Shown here piece after piece: positions 62,001 to 63,304 of a stretch of 64,000 nt of DNA (position 1 is its first letter; each line of letters opens with the position of its first letter). A program made the translations under genes and the position numbers. The notes below the pieces were generated by a model, which did not search any database, was not told where the DNA came from, and worked only from the letters and a program-made list of their open reading frames with translations. Source of the stretch: Sipunculus nudus (taxonomy: Eukaryota; Annelida; Sipuncula; Golfingiida; Sipunculidae); NCBI GenBank assembly GCA_026874595.1, contig CM049308.1, positions 26,522,367-26,586,366 on the forward strand, in the 5' to 3' direction.

Positions 62001-63304
62001 CCAAAGAAAATCGACATCTCCCAAGACTTCCAAAGGGTCATGCCTGTTCGACCAATGGCCTACTTTGGTAAGTTAAATAAGTGATTGTAAAGTGATGAAT
62101 GACAGTAAAGTGATGACTGACTGTTAAGTAATGACTGATAGTAAAGTGACAACTGACAGTTAAGTGATGACTGACAGTACAATGATGACAGACAATAGAG
62201 TGCTACTGAAAATAAAGTGTTTATTGACACTAAATGTGATGACTGACTGTTAAGTGATGACTGACTGTAAAGTTATGGTTTATAGTAAAGTAATGATTGA
62301 CTTAAGTGGTAACAGACAGGTGATGACTGACTAAAGTGAATACTGAGACTAAAATGATTATTGATAGTGAAGTGAATGATTGACTGACTAACCAGTTTTA
62401 GGGTTGGTTGCATGTGGTCTGAAATTCATCAGACATACAGGAAGATTCTCTGATATGCTGAGTTTTAACAAAATCCCTTTGCACATTGTGGGTATTGTTA
62501 TAAAGTAAACAATTATATTTATGGTAAAGAGATTTGTTTCCTCACTGAGATTTTTCAACAGATTTATTTTCTCTGAGATTTTTTTAATGCTGTTCCACTC
62601 TGACATCTTGGTAGTTTGCTCTTACATTAAAATGAGAAAAGGTCTTTGCTCCTGAGCACCATGACCTATTGGTCACTTCTTTTTATATCAAAATGTGACT
62701 GAACCTGTTCTAGATGTAATCAAAAACAAAATTATTTTGAGTGCATTTCTAATAGTTTTCAGTTCTGATGGAATATGCTGTTTTTATTATCAAATACTTT
62801 GAACAAATTTTATAAGGTTTTGTTTTTCATTTCTAGATCTTCCAGCCCCTGCTGCCCCTGACATGGTTGTAGGTGAATACACTGGCAAGAGTAACCCCAA
62901 ATTCACCGTAGTGAAAGCACCTTTCACGTCCAAGGCTATGGTGACCGGATTCACGTTATACAGCCTTCTTGAAGGCCGAGTCCTGTTTTTGGATATTCTC
63001 CGACCAACGAGTGAAACTGAGGTGGAGATCGTTTGCAGCTACTCACACAAGACAACAGCTACAGGCTTTGTGACCTTTGCCCTCTCTACTGATGAATTCT
63101 GCCCAGTGGAAGTGGGTGACATGTGGGGCGTCCATTACACTGACTCGAAATCCGGAAGCATCATCCCTGTAGAGATGTCTAATGAAGCGCCATACGAGCT
63201 GTTCACTGCTAATACATTTGCAGCTGATGCTGAAGTTGGAGCAACAGTTACAGTCAAATCAGCAGGAAACGGAAACCTTGCTTTATACCCCAGCACAGTT
63301 GGAG
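2774..63304 (+). CDS. VWDE-like multidomain extracellular protein gene, internal part (28 exons)
   Basis: Overall gene model joining the exons listed separately below. All introns are GT-AG and the phase of every donor matches the next acceptor, giving one open frame of 7,354 nt (about 2,451 residues) with no start or stop codon, so both ends of the gene lie outside the window. Domain order is C8-like, EGF, IPT-like, Cys module, two unnamed beta domains, LamG, Ig-like, beta domain, VWD, C8-like, EGF, IPT-like, Cys module, five unnamed beta domains. The part from Ig-like through VWD to EGF and IPT matches the known VWDE layout (family knowledge). The LamG insertion and the repeated unnamed domain are not in vertebrate VWDE as I know it. 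Alternative: a mollusc-specific paralogue rather than a VWDE orthologue. No transmembrane segment is visible in this part. Likely extracellular or matrix. Confidence 0.88.
3433..3619 (+). CDS. exon 2: end of C8-like domain and start of EGF (cassette 1)
   Basis: 187 nt, phase 0 in, phase 1 out, donor GTATGA. The first half (LTGNLDWGF...NAKC) completes the helical Cys domain. The end, CPDNCKGHGECKEG, is the first half of an EGF-like domain, split after the third cysteine. Residues between them are acidic and proline-rich and act as a linker. Corresponds to exon 41664-41841 (178 nt, same phases), where the EGF half reads CPRGCSGQGTCAAG. Confidence 0.88.
4022..7450 (+). repeat. dispersed element with ~337-bp internal tandem repeats, interrupted by a Helitron
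   Basis: Begins TTTTAGCTCAGCTGACTG and ends near 7420-7450 with CCAGTCAGCTGAGCGTCATG, so the termini carry an inverted AGCTCAGCTGACT. Inside, units containing ATTGATCATGAGATGTT, then ACTGGTGGCGCCACCTGTAT, recur with a 336-347 base period (landmarks at 4375, 4712, 5048, 5384, 5731, 6072). A Helitron-like copy (6099-7265) splits the last unit. Other members start at 24203, 35816 and 58041. Confidence 0.8.
6099..7265 (+). mobile_element. non-autonomous Helitron-like element, copy 1
   Basis: Starts TCCGCCAAAAGGAAG after an A and ends with TATTCTAG before a T. The terminal hairpin is diverged in this copy. The host repeat resumes directly after the CTAG end. Contains about 280-base internal units with GGTGGCGCCACC palindromes. 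No ORF of note. Confidence 0.8.
8177..9278 (+). mobile_element. Helitron-like element, copy 2 (5' end truncated)
   Basis: Begins inside the family sequence at TATGTTTTTGACTGGGTTCC and ends GTAGTCGCTTGTCGACTAC, CCGTATT, CTAG. The 3' hairpin is intact. Four GGTGGCGCCACC-type boxes lie inside. The first about 25 bases of the family are missing. Confidence 0.8.
9290..9612. repeat. dispersed intronic repeat fragment
   Basis: Shares the string GTCCTGAAAATTTCATCAA and the terminal GGAGG-TTAATG style with the segments at 14020-14650, 30040-30350 and 38790-38990. Non-coding. Confidence 0.45.
10090..10277 (+). CDS. exon 3: second half of EGF and start of IPT-like domain (cassette 1)
   Basis: 188 nt, phase 1 in, 0 out, acceptor TTTCTCCAG, donor GTGAGT. 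It begins GVCECEEDWFGVNC, giving the CxCxxxWxGxxC end of the EGF domain. A proline-rich spacer follows, then a segment with Cys pairs (PICDPRKEDC) leading into VIEIDGDEF, the typical first strand of an IPT/E-set fold as it occurs after EGF in VWDE relatives. Counterpart: 44333-44517 (185 nt), with ICDRSLGPCVEITISGSN. Confidence 0.9.
10278..11653 (+). other. intron with a ~160-bp internal repeat and a MITE
   Basis: At 10405-10760, phrases such as ATATTCTCCAAGTTATACAG recur about every 160 bases (near 10420, 10580, 10730). The MITE at 11233-11584 is listed separately. Nothing coding was found. Confidence 0.5.
11233..11584 (+). mobile_element. PIF/Harbinger-like MITE, copy A
   Basis: The element 11236-11581 starts GGCCAAAAAAAATAAAAGG and ends with CATTTTTGGCC; the inner ends read CTCAGGCAC and GTGCCTGAG. 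It is flanked by TTA on both sides. A 3-bp TWA duplication is the hallmark of PIF/Harbinger. Confidence 0.75.
11654..11884 (+). CDS. exon 4: rest of IPT/E-set-like domain (cassette 1)
   Basis: 231 nt, exactly 77 codons, phase 0-0, acceptor TTTTACAG, donor GTCAGT. A beta-rich sequence ending with IIIQVSKDGGETLGPEVKIVF, the terminal strands of the E-set fold (compare the VSNDG motif at this point in VWDE proteins), then a tail with four cysteines (TDCFECDPETAECLQK). The paired exon 48323-48553 has the same length and phases but only one cysteine in its tail. Confidence 0.88.
12777..12891 (+). CDS. exon 5: short Cys module (cassette 1)
   Basis: 115 nt, phase 0 in, 1 out, acceptor TTTTTCAG, donor GTAAGT. 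38 residues of the pattern NxCxIxxxCxxxGxxxPxxPxxxCNPxxS. This module follows the E-set domain in VWDE-like invertebrate proteins and also occurs in other extracellular proteins; I do not know an official name for it. It is matched in length to the base by exon 53769-53883. Cassette 1 has GETCVTAG where cassette 2 has GECYMPLD. Confidence 0.88.
12985..13450 (-). mobile_element. LINE remnant: C-terminal tail of a reverse transcriptase ORF
   Basis: On the minus strand, 13361 to 13143 reads a 72-residue open stretch with TITYGNRSFRTSAPLLWDGL and TNHIRD, the familiar end of many non-LTR retrotransposon reverse transcriptases (pattern YGxRSFxxxAPxLWNxLPxxIR). It ends at a stop near 13143. Sequence to about 12985 is probably its 3' UTR (AATAATAAT tract). 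5'-truncated and presumably dead. Confidence 0.55.
13540..13790. repeat. SINE-like dispersed repeat
   Basis: A GC-richer block with ACCCATAACCTCAGGGTCAC and TTATGCCGCCATG, phrasing typical of interspersed short repeats in marine invertebrates. Recognised by style only; the boundaries are uncertain. Confidence 0.35.
14020..14650. repeat. dispersed repeat split by a nested MITE
   Basis: AATATTCCTTGATGAGATTC, GATTCCTTACG, AACACACACAGGAAT and GGCAGAGGCAAT parallel 30040-30350 and 38790-38990. The block 14098-14403 interrupts it. Confidence 0.6.
14098..14403. mobile_element. nested MITE-like element
   Basis: Begins GGGGACGAATTAGGCT and ends AACCTGTTGATTAGTCCC, imperfect inverted ends. Inside are recurring CATGCACCT/GTGCACCCTT words. 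It interrupts the surrounding repeat, which is continuous in the copy at 30040-30350. Confidence 0.5.
14719..15228 (+). CDS. exon 6: unnamed ~165-aa beta domain, copy 1
   Basis: 510 nt, phase 1-1, acceptor TGTTTCAG, donor GTATGT. A whole domain on one symmetric exon. Shared signature: a hydrophobic strand, then F-x-IFRPDGDDP (the W/F-R-P/V motif), FVVIG, a glycine turn (PGLNVIKV), strand LQIIV and the box NTGDLMGVMF, followed by an acidic loop and a C-terminal beta strand IEITATI. No cysteine, so it lacks the CCG motif of copies 4-6. Flanked by the Cys module and copy 2. The function is unknown; a beta-sandwich for adhesion or glycan binding is only a guess. Confidence 0.9.
15241..15786. repeat. 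divergent copy of the 36-kb / 58-kb repeat
   Basis: Shares CTCCTACCATACC, AAACCTGGGTTGCTGG, ATTCCTCTAAATA and the end TTAAATTTTGCCCAACTC / TGACCATGGCACATTTT with 35880-36400 and 58100-58620. Non-coding. Confidence 0.6.
15787..16130 (+). mobile_element. PIF/Harbinger-like MITE, copy B
   Basis: The element 15790-16127 is flanked by TAA on both sides. Termini GGCCAAAAAAAATTAAAGG and TTTAATTTGGCC. Internal GCACCGCCCGCATT and GCGCCCGCCCGCATTG match copy A. Confidence 0.78.
17265..17759 (+). CDS. exon 7: unnamed ~165-aa beta domain, copy 2
   Basis: 495 nt, phase 1-1, acceptor ATTTCAG, donor GTAAGT. Same plan as copy 1: FSFYAMAKGDFFVSFWRVDP, YILIG, PGKVDFMAT, then MPGDVIGIHF, an acidic loop and a basic C-terminal strand (TIDFKAKLKP). 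No cysteines. Same length as its cassette-2 partner 57007-57501 (495 nt). GC content and codon use are clearly higher than in the surrounding intron. Confidence 0.9.
17994..18990. repeat. dispersed element with TCAAGGTCA units
   Basis: Starts ATGCCCCCCCCCC and consists of about 120-150 base units, each with a TTTTGAAGGGCT word, a GACCTTGACC word and TTCAAGGTCAAATC. Related segments are at 27505-28255, 41035-41425 and 54545-54990. Poly-C at the left end and poly-G at the right end of other copies make inverted ends. Confidence 0.75.
19322..19930 (+). CDS. exon 8: LamG-like (concanavalin A-like jelly roll) domain
   Basis: 609 nt, phase 1-1, acceptor TTTTTGCAG, donor GTAAGT. About 203 residues with the LamG layout: AFPLDATTAG start, GIVLTGGVDSFVNIPNTG, a SLSLMISVKVEG strand, the VWVQITATYDY strand, MILLDGKKAG, and the end FKGGIANLQIFSRVVS. 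This matches the Laminin_G_3 / LamGL type (family knowledge). One symmetric exon, which makes it easy to insert by exon shuffling. It lies between unnamed-domain copy 2 and the Ig-like domain. There is no counterpart in cassette 2 within the window. Confidence 0.9.
20401..21017 (+). mobile_element. Helitron-like element, copy 3 (short form)
   Basis: Preceded by A, starts TCCGCCAAAACAAAG; ends GTAGTCGCTTGTCGACTAC, CAGTATT, CTAG, then T. It also has TTTTGGCGGATA just before the hairpin, the inverse of its 5' end. About 560 bases shorter than copy 5, equal to two internal units. Confidence 0.85.
21330..22356 (+). mobile_element. second Helitron-like candidate with ~303-bp internal repeats
   Basis: Begins about 21330 with TTTAGCCCTCAGCCCTTAGG and ends TCAGCTTCTGCTGATGTTCTAG followed by T: a 5-bp hairpin and CTAG end as in the main family. 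Units starting near GAGCGGGATATCTCTAAAAG repeat three times (about 21413, 21715, 22017). The 5' boundary is uncertain. A fragment of the same start occurs near 56743. Confidence 0.55.
22477..22700 (+). CDS. exon 9: Ig-like domain, first part
   Basis: 224 nt, phase 1 in, 0 out, acceptor ATTTCAG, donor GTAAGT. Contains SFICIIKTT, a core tryptophan in TIKWYIGK and the strand EIKLTLTTD, consistent with an Ig-like fold placed before the VWD region as in VWDE. The domain continues in exon 25332-25424. Confidence 0.85.
22701..25331 (+). other. intron
   Basis: 2.6 kb with no exon found. 24203-24440 starts TTTTTAGCTCAGCTGACTAT, a partial member of the 4-kb element family. The rest shows no clear structure by eye. 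Confidence 0.5.
25332..25424 (+). CDS. exon 10: Ig-like domain, last part
   Basis: 93 nt, phase 0-0, acceptor GCCTTACAG, donor GTTCGT. 31 residues beginning VRVEVTVAYTSNP. In VWDE relatives I would expect a cysteine in this strand pairing with the one in FICIIK; none is present here, so the Ig disulfide seems to be lost. The end TLPPVTPEFK links to the next domain. Confidence 0.82.
25966..26385 (+). CDS. exon 11: beta domain upstream of VWD
   Basis: 420 nt, 140 codons, phase 0-0, acceptor CATTGCAG, donor GTGAGC. Opens LVITEGDTDPVTITVTA, a Calx-beta-like or VWDE-specific strand start, with cysteines in DDLC, KSCTIKL, FKCPNGD and LSFCGS, and ends with FIGTIQ. In VWDE the same position holds a cysteine-bearing beta domain before the VWD. 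Calx-beta is an alternative reading that I cannot settle by eye. Confidence 0.88.
26386..27230 (+). other. intron
   Basis: No exon. One poly-G tract (about 26977-26992), otherwise AT-rich unique-looking sequence. Confidence 0.5.
27231..27310 (+). CDS. exon 12: linker and start of VWD domain
   Basis: 80 nt, phase 0 in, 2 out, acceptor TTTCTCCAG, donor GTAAGT. It ends with STCSVFNDPHIRTFDGK, the diagnostic VWD opening (C-x-DPH-x-TFDG). The DPH aspartate belongs to the calcium site in this family. The last codon is completed by the next exon. Confidence 0.92.
27505..28255. repeat. TCAAGGTCA-unit element, second copy
   Basis: Bounded by a poly-C tract (about 27517-27540) and a poly-G tract (28217-28230) followed by AGGCATAT, giving inverted ends. 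Units carry CTTCAAGGTCAAATCTGC, TGCAAGGTCAAAT, TTCAAGGTCAAATC and TTGAAGGTCAAATC. Confidence 0.75.
29624..29687 (+). CDS. exon 13: VWD domain, small exon
   Basis: 64 nt, phase 2 in, 0 out, acceptor ATTGCAG, donor GTAAGT. Encodes KYDNMHLGEFILYQHTTRPY, the strand after TFDG with the GEFILYxH pattern typical of VWDE-type VWD domains. Too short for ordinary ORF searches. Confidence 0.9.
29688..31033 (+). other. intron with a dispersed repeat
   Basis: 30040-30350 is a copy of the family at 14020-14650, uninterrupted here (CATGAGATTCCTTTCATGAC, ACACACACAAACACACATG). The rest is AT-rich. Confidence 0.55.
31034..31231 (+). CDS. exon 14: VWD domain, central part
   Basis: 198 nt, 66 codons, phase 0-0, acceptor TTAATAG, donor GTATTT. 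Cysteines in EEPCSFGKPGATCNCAAAVR and FNSCETG, followed by LYLNGEMTPGTY, all characteristic of the VWDE-type VWD (CNC-AVR and LY-NG-PGT motifs). Donor GTATTT is weaker than the others but gives the only in-frame join. Confidence 0.9.
31250..31590. repeat. two-copy tandem duplication, ~180 bp
   Basis: TTATGGCAGATTAATTATAA and GCTATGTTTGAAACCCACA in the first copy recur as AATGGCAGATTAATTATTAA and GCCATGTTTGAAACCCACA in the second. It lies in the intron right after VWD exon 14. Confidence 0.75.
31904..32006 (+). CDS. exon 15: VWD domain, late part
   Basis: 103 nt, phase 0 in, 1 out, acceptor ATATCAG, donor GTTTGT. Encodes VILPTGTRVIIML...FLTVTVKAG and IHDKENVAG, the strands just before the GLCG motif. 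Confidence 0.9.
32230..32440. repeat. GC-richer SINE-like insertion
   Basis: A block from about GGCCCGGTGGCAACTGCACC to TTCGGTCACCCTGGGTG, with base composition unlike the surrounding intron. It has no splice-compatible continuation with neighbouring exons. Boundaries and class not determined. Confidence 0.3.
33211..33325 (+). CDS. exon 16: VWD domain, GLCG end
   Basis: 115 nt, phase 1 in, 2 out, acceptor CTTTTCAG, donor GTAAGT. GLCGTFDGDTSNDLTMPDG is the conserved VWD C-terminal motif with the Ca-binding DGDxxND loop, followed by PDKFSLSWQ. The VWD is complete across exons 12-16. Confidence 0.93.
33326..34536 (+). other. intron without recognised structure
   Basis: Only short CTGTCTGTTTGTCTGTT phrases near 33620, seen in many dispersed repeats of this window. 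No exon. Confidence 0.45.
34537..34871 (-). mobile_element. PIF/Harbinger-like MITE, copy C (inverted)
   Basis: In reverse orientation relative to copies A and B: CAAGTAAAAGCACTGCAG and GGAGCTCAAAATTGATAAG are reverse complements of their internal text. It ends GGTGCCTGAGAACCATAC and TTTGGCC. The left terminus is eroded, so no clear 3-bp duplication is visible. Confidence 0.7.
35230..35366 (+). CDS. exon 17: post-VWD Cys-rich segment
   Basis: 137 nt, phase 2 in, 1 out, acceptor TTATTACAG, donor GTAAGT. Contains GGICASDPDE, a cluster TCECQFDTYTCG and NLCQPKD. Lies where VWDE proteins have a Cys-rich stretch between VWD and the C8-like helices. Confidence 0.88.
35816..36440 (+). repeat. AGCTCAGCTGACT family member
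   Basis: Starts TTTTAGCTCAGCTGACTG; contains TGTGGCACATTTTGAAACC, ATCTCCTACCAAGCCGAAAA and TTCCTCTATATAGTTCC. Close to the copy at 58041-58640. The matching 3' end word CAGCTGAGCACAGTGACCC occurs at about 37676, so the element may extend to 37712 with later insertions. Confidence 0.7.
36690..36709. repeat. poly-C tract
   Basis: About 18 consecutive C after ATCATCCCT. A similar tract is at 5607-5621. Confidence 0.85.
38790..38995. repeat. dispersed repeat, third copy
   Basis: CCACACCAAAATCTAATCAG, TTCCTGAAATGCCC, ACAAACACACACACGAAC and CTCCTGGCAGAGG match 14020-14650, with an internal deletion. Confidence 0.6.
39166..39272 (+). CDS. exon 18: acidic linker after VWD
   Basis: 107 nt, phase 1 in, 0 out, acceptor CCCTCCAG, donor GTAAGT. 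36 residues: a short helix (EDILDQLIDEAM), one Cys, then an acidic loop VVVIDPDYDPT. The matching exon of cassette 1 should lie just upstream of the window. Confidence 0.85.
39333..39460. repeat. 38-bp tandem repeat, 3 copies
   Basis: GTCCTGGAAAATGGCCATTT starts at 39341, 39379 and 39417, shortly downstream of the donor of exon 18. Confidence 0.9.
39981..40127 (+). CDS. exon 19: C8-like Cys domain, first half (cassette 2)
   Basis: 147 nt, 49 codons, phase 0-0, acceptor ATTTTTCAG, donor GTAAGG. Helical and lysine-rich (KEKDLVKAQKKCDKVIKKLE), with further cysteines in FGTC and MEDC. Homologous to exon 2774-2926. A tandem repeat with donor-like CAGGTAA units begins about 45 bases downstream of this donor. 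Confidence 0.88.
40171..40625. repeat. ~25-bp tandem repeat carrying donor-like CAGGTAA
   Basis: Units of the form GAGCCTCACAGGTAAACTAT plus TGTCA, degenerate, with a 25-28 base period. Many contain CACAG-GTAAAC, a fair match to a 5' splice site. It starts about 45 bases after the real donor of exon 19. Confidence 0.88.
41035..41425. repeat. TCAAGGTCA-unit element, third copy
   Basis: Contains CTTCAAGGTCAAATCTGC, ACTTTTGAAGGGC and a terminal poly-G tract (about 41408-41422). Confidence 0.65.
41664..41841 (+). CDS. exon 20: end of C8-like domain and start of EGF (cassette 2)
   Basis: 178 nt, phase 0 in, 1 out, acceptor TTATCCAG, donor GTATGT. ITKNDDWINN...TEHC closes the helical domain; CPRGCSGQGTCAAG starts the EGF domain. 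Pairs with exon 3433-3619, splitting the EGF at the same place. Confidence 0.9.
41950..42805 (+). mobile_element. element with GGGCCCCGC inverted ends and 145-bp tandem units
   Basis: Left end AGGGCCCCGCTTGACAAGGG; right end CGCGGGGCCCTTCAAGGAC, roughly inverted. Inside, ACTCAACAACAACATACTGC recurs at 42061, 42206, 42350 and 42495 (about 145-base period). Confidence 0.6.
43340..43851 (+). mobile_element. Helitron-like element, copy 4 (old, 5'-truncated)
   Basis: Only the 3' half: AAATCACTCATATCTGGGCA ... GGTGGCACCACCTACAATC ... and a decayed end ATTCGCTGGTTGACTGCCC, TTATT, CTAG, T. The hairpin no longer pairs perfectly. Confidence 0.7.
44333..44517 (+). CDS. exon 21: end of EGF and start of IPT-like domain (cassette 2)
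   Basis: 185 nt, phase 1 in, 0 out, acceptor CTTGGCAG, donor GTAACA. GICKCDEGFMGPDC completes the EGF; VICDRSLGPCVEITISGSNL is a good IPT/E-set start, followed by EAACAFTEMK. Pairs with 10090-10277. Confidence 0.9.
44518..44954 (+). other. intron part before the 66-bp array
   Basis: 44720-44830 (AGTAAAAGATGGGACACAAC, CAGGCAGGGGCATTTGCACC) resembles 55185-55300 in another intron; probably a dispersed repeat. No exon. Confidence 0.4.
44955..46606. repeat. 66-bp minisatellite, about 25 copies
   Basis: Unit: CCCACATACTACTTAAATGG, CATTATGAGAGAGTCACTAG, ACCATGCTTATGACTGGTAA, AGGCTA. The copies are nearly identical; the commonest variants are CATTCTGAG and GCTTGTGAC. The first unit is diverged (AAAATCATT). 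66 is a multiple of 3, so short open frames appear on the minus strand; not considered coding. Confidence 0.97.
47513..48016. mobile_element. GC-rich foldback-like element
   Basis: Left end ATAAGCCCTTTTTACACTAG, right end ACATGTGTAAATGGGGCTAT, inverted around GCCCxxTTTACAC. The inside is GC-rich with repeated AGAAAAATGT, GCGCGC and GTAGAGC words, unlike neighbouring intron. No ORF. Confidence 0.55.
48323..48553 (+). CDS. exon 22: rest of IPT/E-set-like domain (cassette 2)
   Basis: 231 nt, 77 codons, phase 0-0, acceptor TGTTTCAG, donor GTAAGG. FSIKISNFGTDFSTSFMLLL is the terminal-strand motif of the fold; the tail is RCFDVDYDAKKGLI. Same size and phase as 11654-11884, but three of the four tail cysteines of that exon are missing. 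The two biggest minisatellites of the window lie in the introns on either side. Confidence 0.9.
48554..49150 (+). other. intron part before the 57-bp array
   Basis: Unremarkable AT-rich sequence; no exon seen. Confidence 0.45.
49155..52800. repeat. 57-bp minisatellite, about 64 copies
   Basis: Unit: GGATAGGCCAGTACTGGAGC, CAGGGGTTACCCCTCACTAA, GTGGTCTACTTGCTCAA. Variation is concentrated at few sites (GTACTGG/GCACTGG; GGGGTT/GGGGTG/GGGGAT). Because 57 = 3 x 19 and the unit has no stop in one minus-strand frame, long open frames of 303, 450 and 450 codons arise, broken only where GCTCAAGG became GCTAAAGG or GCTAATGG. There is no start context, no splice fit with the host gene and no family resemblance, so I treat these as non-coding. 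Confidence 0.97.
53035..53090. repeat. (GA)28 microsatellite
   Basis: Uninterrupted GA run, preceded by GATAGATAG and CACACACA tracts. Confidence 0.97.
53625..53715. repeat. short palindromic dispersed repeat
   Basis: GAGGGTTTCATATTCGCGAA and AATATTGCGAAAATAAAACC form inverted halves, then CTCGTGAAC...AACCACAGT. Related pieces are at 38400-38470, 43075-43160, 53335-53370 and 56760-56850. Confidence 0.55.
53769..53883 (+). CDS. exon 23: short Cys module (cassette 2)
   Basis: 115 nt, phase 0 in, 1 out, acceptor TTTTTCAG, donor GTCAGT. NTCFIDGECYMPLDPDPGNP then KACNP; four regularly spaced cysteines. Identical length to exon 12777-12891. The donor was chosen after GGAG because it keeps the length and phase of the partner exon. 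Confidence 0.9.
53884..55999 (+). other. intron with a TCAAGGTCA-type element
   Basis: 54545-54990 carries the GACCTTGACC / ACTTTTGAA words of the family at 17994 but is more diverged. 55185-55330 matches 44720-44830. No exon. Confidence 0.5.
56000..56506 (+). CDS. exon 24: unnamed beta domain, copy 3
   Basis: 507 nt, phase 1-1, acceptor GTTTTAG, donor GTAATG. Signature: FKLFAENTGKMFLDVFRPGK, LTLVFKV, a glycine turn, LQFLVKAGDVLGFHY, then GGVIPFCDNAKGG and strand LSLDIEINV. It has one cysteine where copies 4-6 carry CC. Partner of exon 14719-15228 in the cassette duplication. Confidence 0.92.
56507..57006 (+). other. intron
   Basis: Contains a fragment TTTTTTTAGCCTTCAGCAAT near 56740 (start of the 21.3-kb element family) and a GCAAAACAAAAAGGCAACCG word of the 53.6-kb repeat. 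No exon. Confidence 0.45.
57007..57501 (+). CDS. exon 25: unnamed beta domain, copy 4
   Basis: 495 nt, phase 1-1, acceptor TTCTTGCAG, donor GTAAGT. FKFYALTNGVFYVIYTAVVS, a glycine turn, GAPGLTIGIAY in place of the GD-x-x-G box, FGIIPVELLTKKPCCGLTSN and the strand ISLDVKLTV. It has the vicinal CCG motif after the IIP strand. Same length as its partner, exon 17265-17759. The aspartate of the GD box is replaced, a visible divergence. Confidence 0.92.
58041..58640 (+). repeat. AGCTCAGCTGACT family member, close to the 36-kb copy
   Basis: TTTTAGCTCAGCTGACTTAT, then TGTGGCACATTTTGAAACCG and ATTCCTCTATATAGTTCC, ending TTTGACCATGGCACATTTTT about 85 bases before exon 26. Confidence 0.7.
58704..59186 (+). 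CDS. exon 26: unnamed beta domain, copy 5
   Basis: 483 nt, phase 1-1, acceptor TCTTTGCAG, donor GTATTT. The clearest copy: FVGFTFISLGAGDIYFGLWR, YTLITDMKV, GAGKIMVLI, VVQPGDMIGIHYPK, LVPFASKKKLCCGLTEDH, then LPAIQLLSIK. An open frame of 208 codons on the opposite strand here is a shadow caused by codon bias. Confidence 0.93.
59418..59507 (+). CDS. possible extra small exon between copies 5 and 6
   Basis: 90 nt, preceded by TTTGCCAG and followed by GTCGGT, open in the frame required and symmetric (phase 1-1), so it could be included or skipped without disturbing the frame. It would encode about 30 residues (DLANMSALVSNYINY...DVIPVELG). The end DVIPVELG resembles the IIPVEL strand of domain copies 4 and 7, so it may instead be a remnant of a decayed domain copy. 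Seen: frame and splice-like ends. Not shown: any use. The polypyrimidine tract is poor. Confidence 0.28.
   Translation, partial: TWQTCRLWSQTTSIMPCLTPHLTMSFQLN
60045..60112. repeat. left part of acceptor-like repeat array
   Basis: AATTGATTGACAGGGGTGTA at about 60075-60095 belongs to the array at 61291-61551; the two parts are separated by Helitron copy 5. Confidence 0.65.
60113..61290 (+). mobile_element. Helitron-like element, copy 5 (most complete)
   Basis: Preceded by A (60112), begins TCCGCCAAAACGAAG; ends with hairpin GTAGTCG-CTTGT-CGACTAC (61261-61279), then CCGTATT, CTAG (61287-61290), followed by T. Two interleaved sets of GGTGGCGCCACC-type boxes lie at 60426/60703/60984 and 60572/60850/61130, showing a roughly 279-base internal unit present nearly three times. 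TC start, hairpin, CTRR end and A/T target fit Helitrons; no Rep/helicase ORF, so non-autonomous. Confidence 0.85.
61291..61551 (+). repeat. tandem array of splice-acceptor-like units before exon 27
   Basis: Alternating ~32-base half units: TTGATTGACAGGTGTGTACA-type and TTGATTGACAATGTGTGTAT-type, giving a 62-64 base period (ACAG ends at 61330, 61394, 61456, 61520). The real acceptor of exon 27 (ACAG ending 61551) is the last member. Confidence 0.88.
61552..62067 (+). CDS. exon 27: unnamed beta domain, copy 6
   Basis: 516 nt, phase 1-1, acceptor GATTGACAG, donor GTAAGT. CGFKFITDEVGDAYLSIWRP, VTRVGSIRV, a glycine turn, LQIDAQPGDITGVHYHD, GIIPYAQID, the vicinal pair SICCGARPSN, then a longer tail than the others. 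The acceptor lies at the end of an array of near-identical GATTGACAGGTGTG units, so the true site is one of several look-alikes; this one is chosen because it alone leads into the open frame and conserves phase. Confidence 0.92.
62070..62395. repeat. degenerate ~20-bp tandem repeat
   Basis: Units like AAGTGATGACTGACTGTT/AGTAAAGTGATGACTGAC directly after the donor of exon 27. Confidence 0.85.
62837..63304 (+). CDS. exon 28: unnamed beta domain, copy 7
   Basis: 468 nt, phase 1-1, acceptor TTTCTAG, donor GTTTGT. VTGFTLYSLLEGRVLFLDIL with RPTSE, a glycine turn, CPVEVGDMWGVHYTDSK, SIIPVEMSNEAP and strand GATVTVKS. No CCG motif; two single cysteines (EIVCSY, DEFCPVE) instead. The phase 1 donor shows the gene continues beyond the window. 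Confidence 0.9.
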
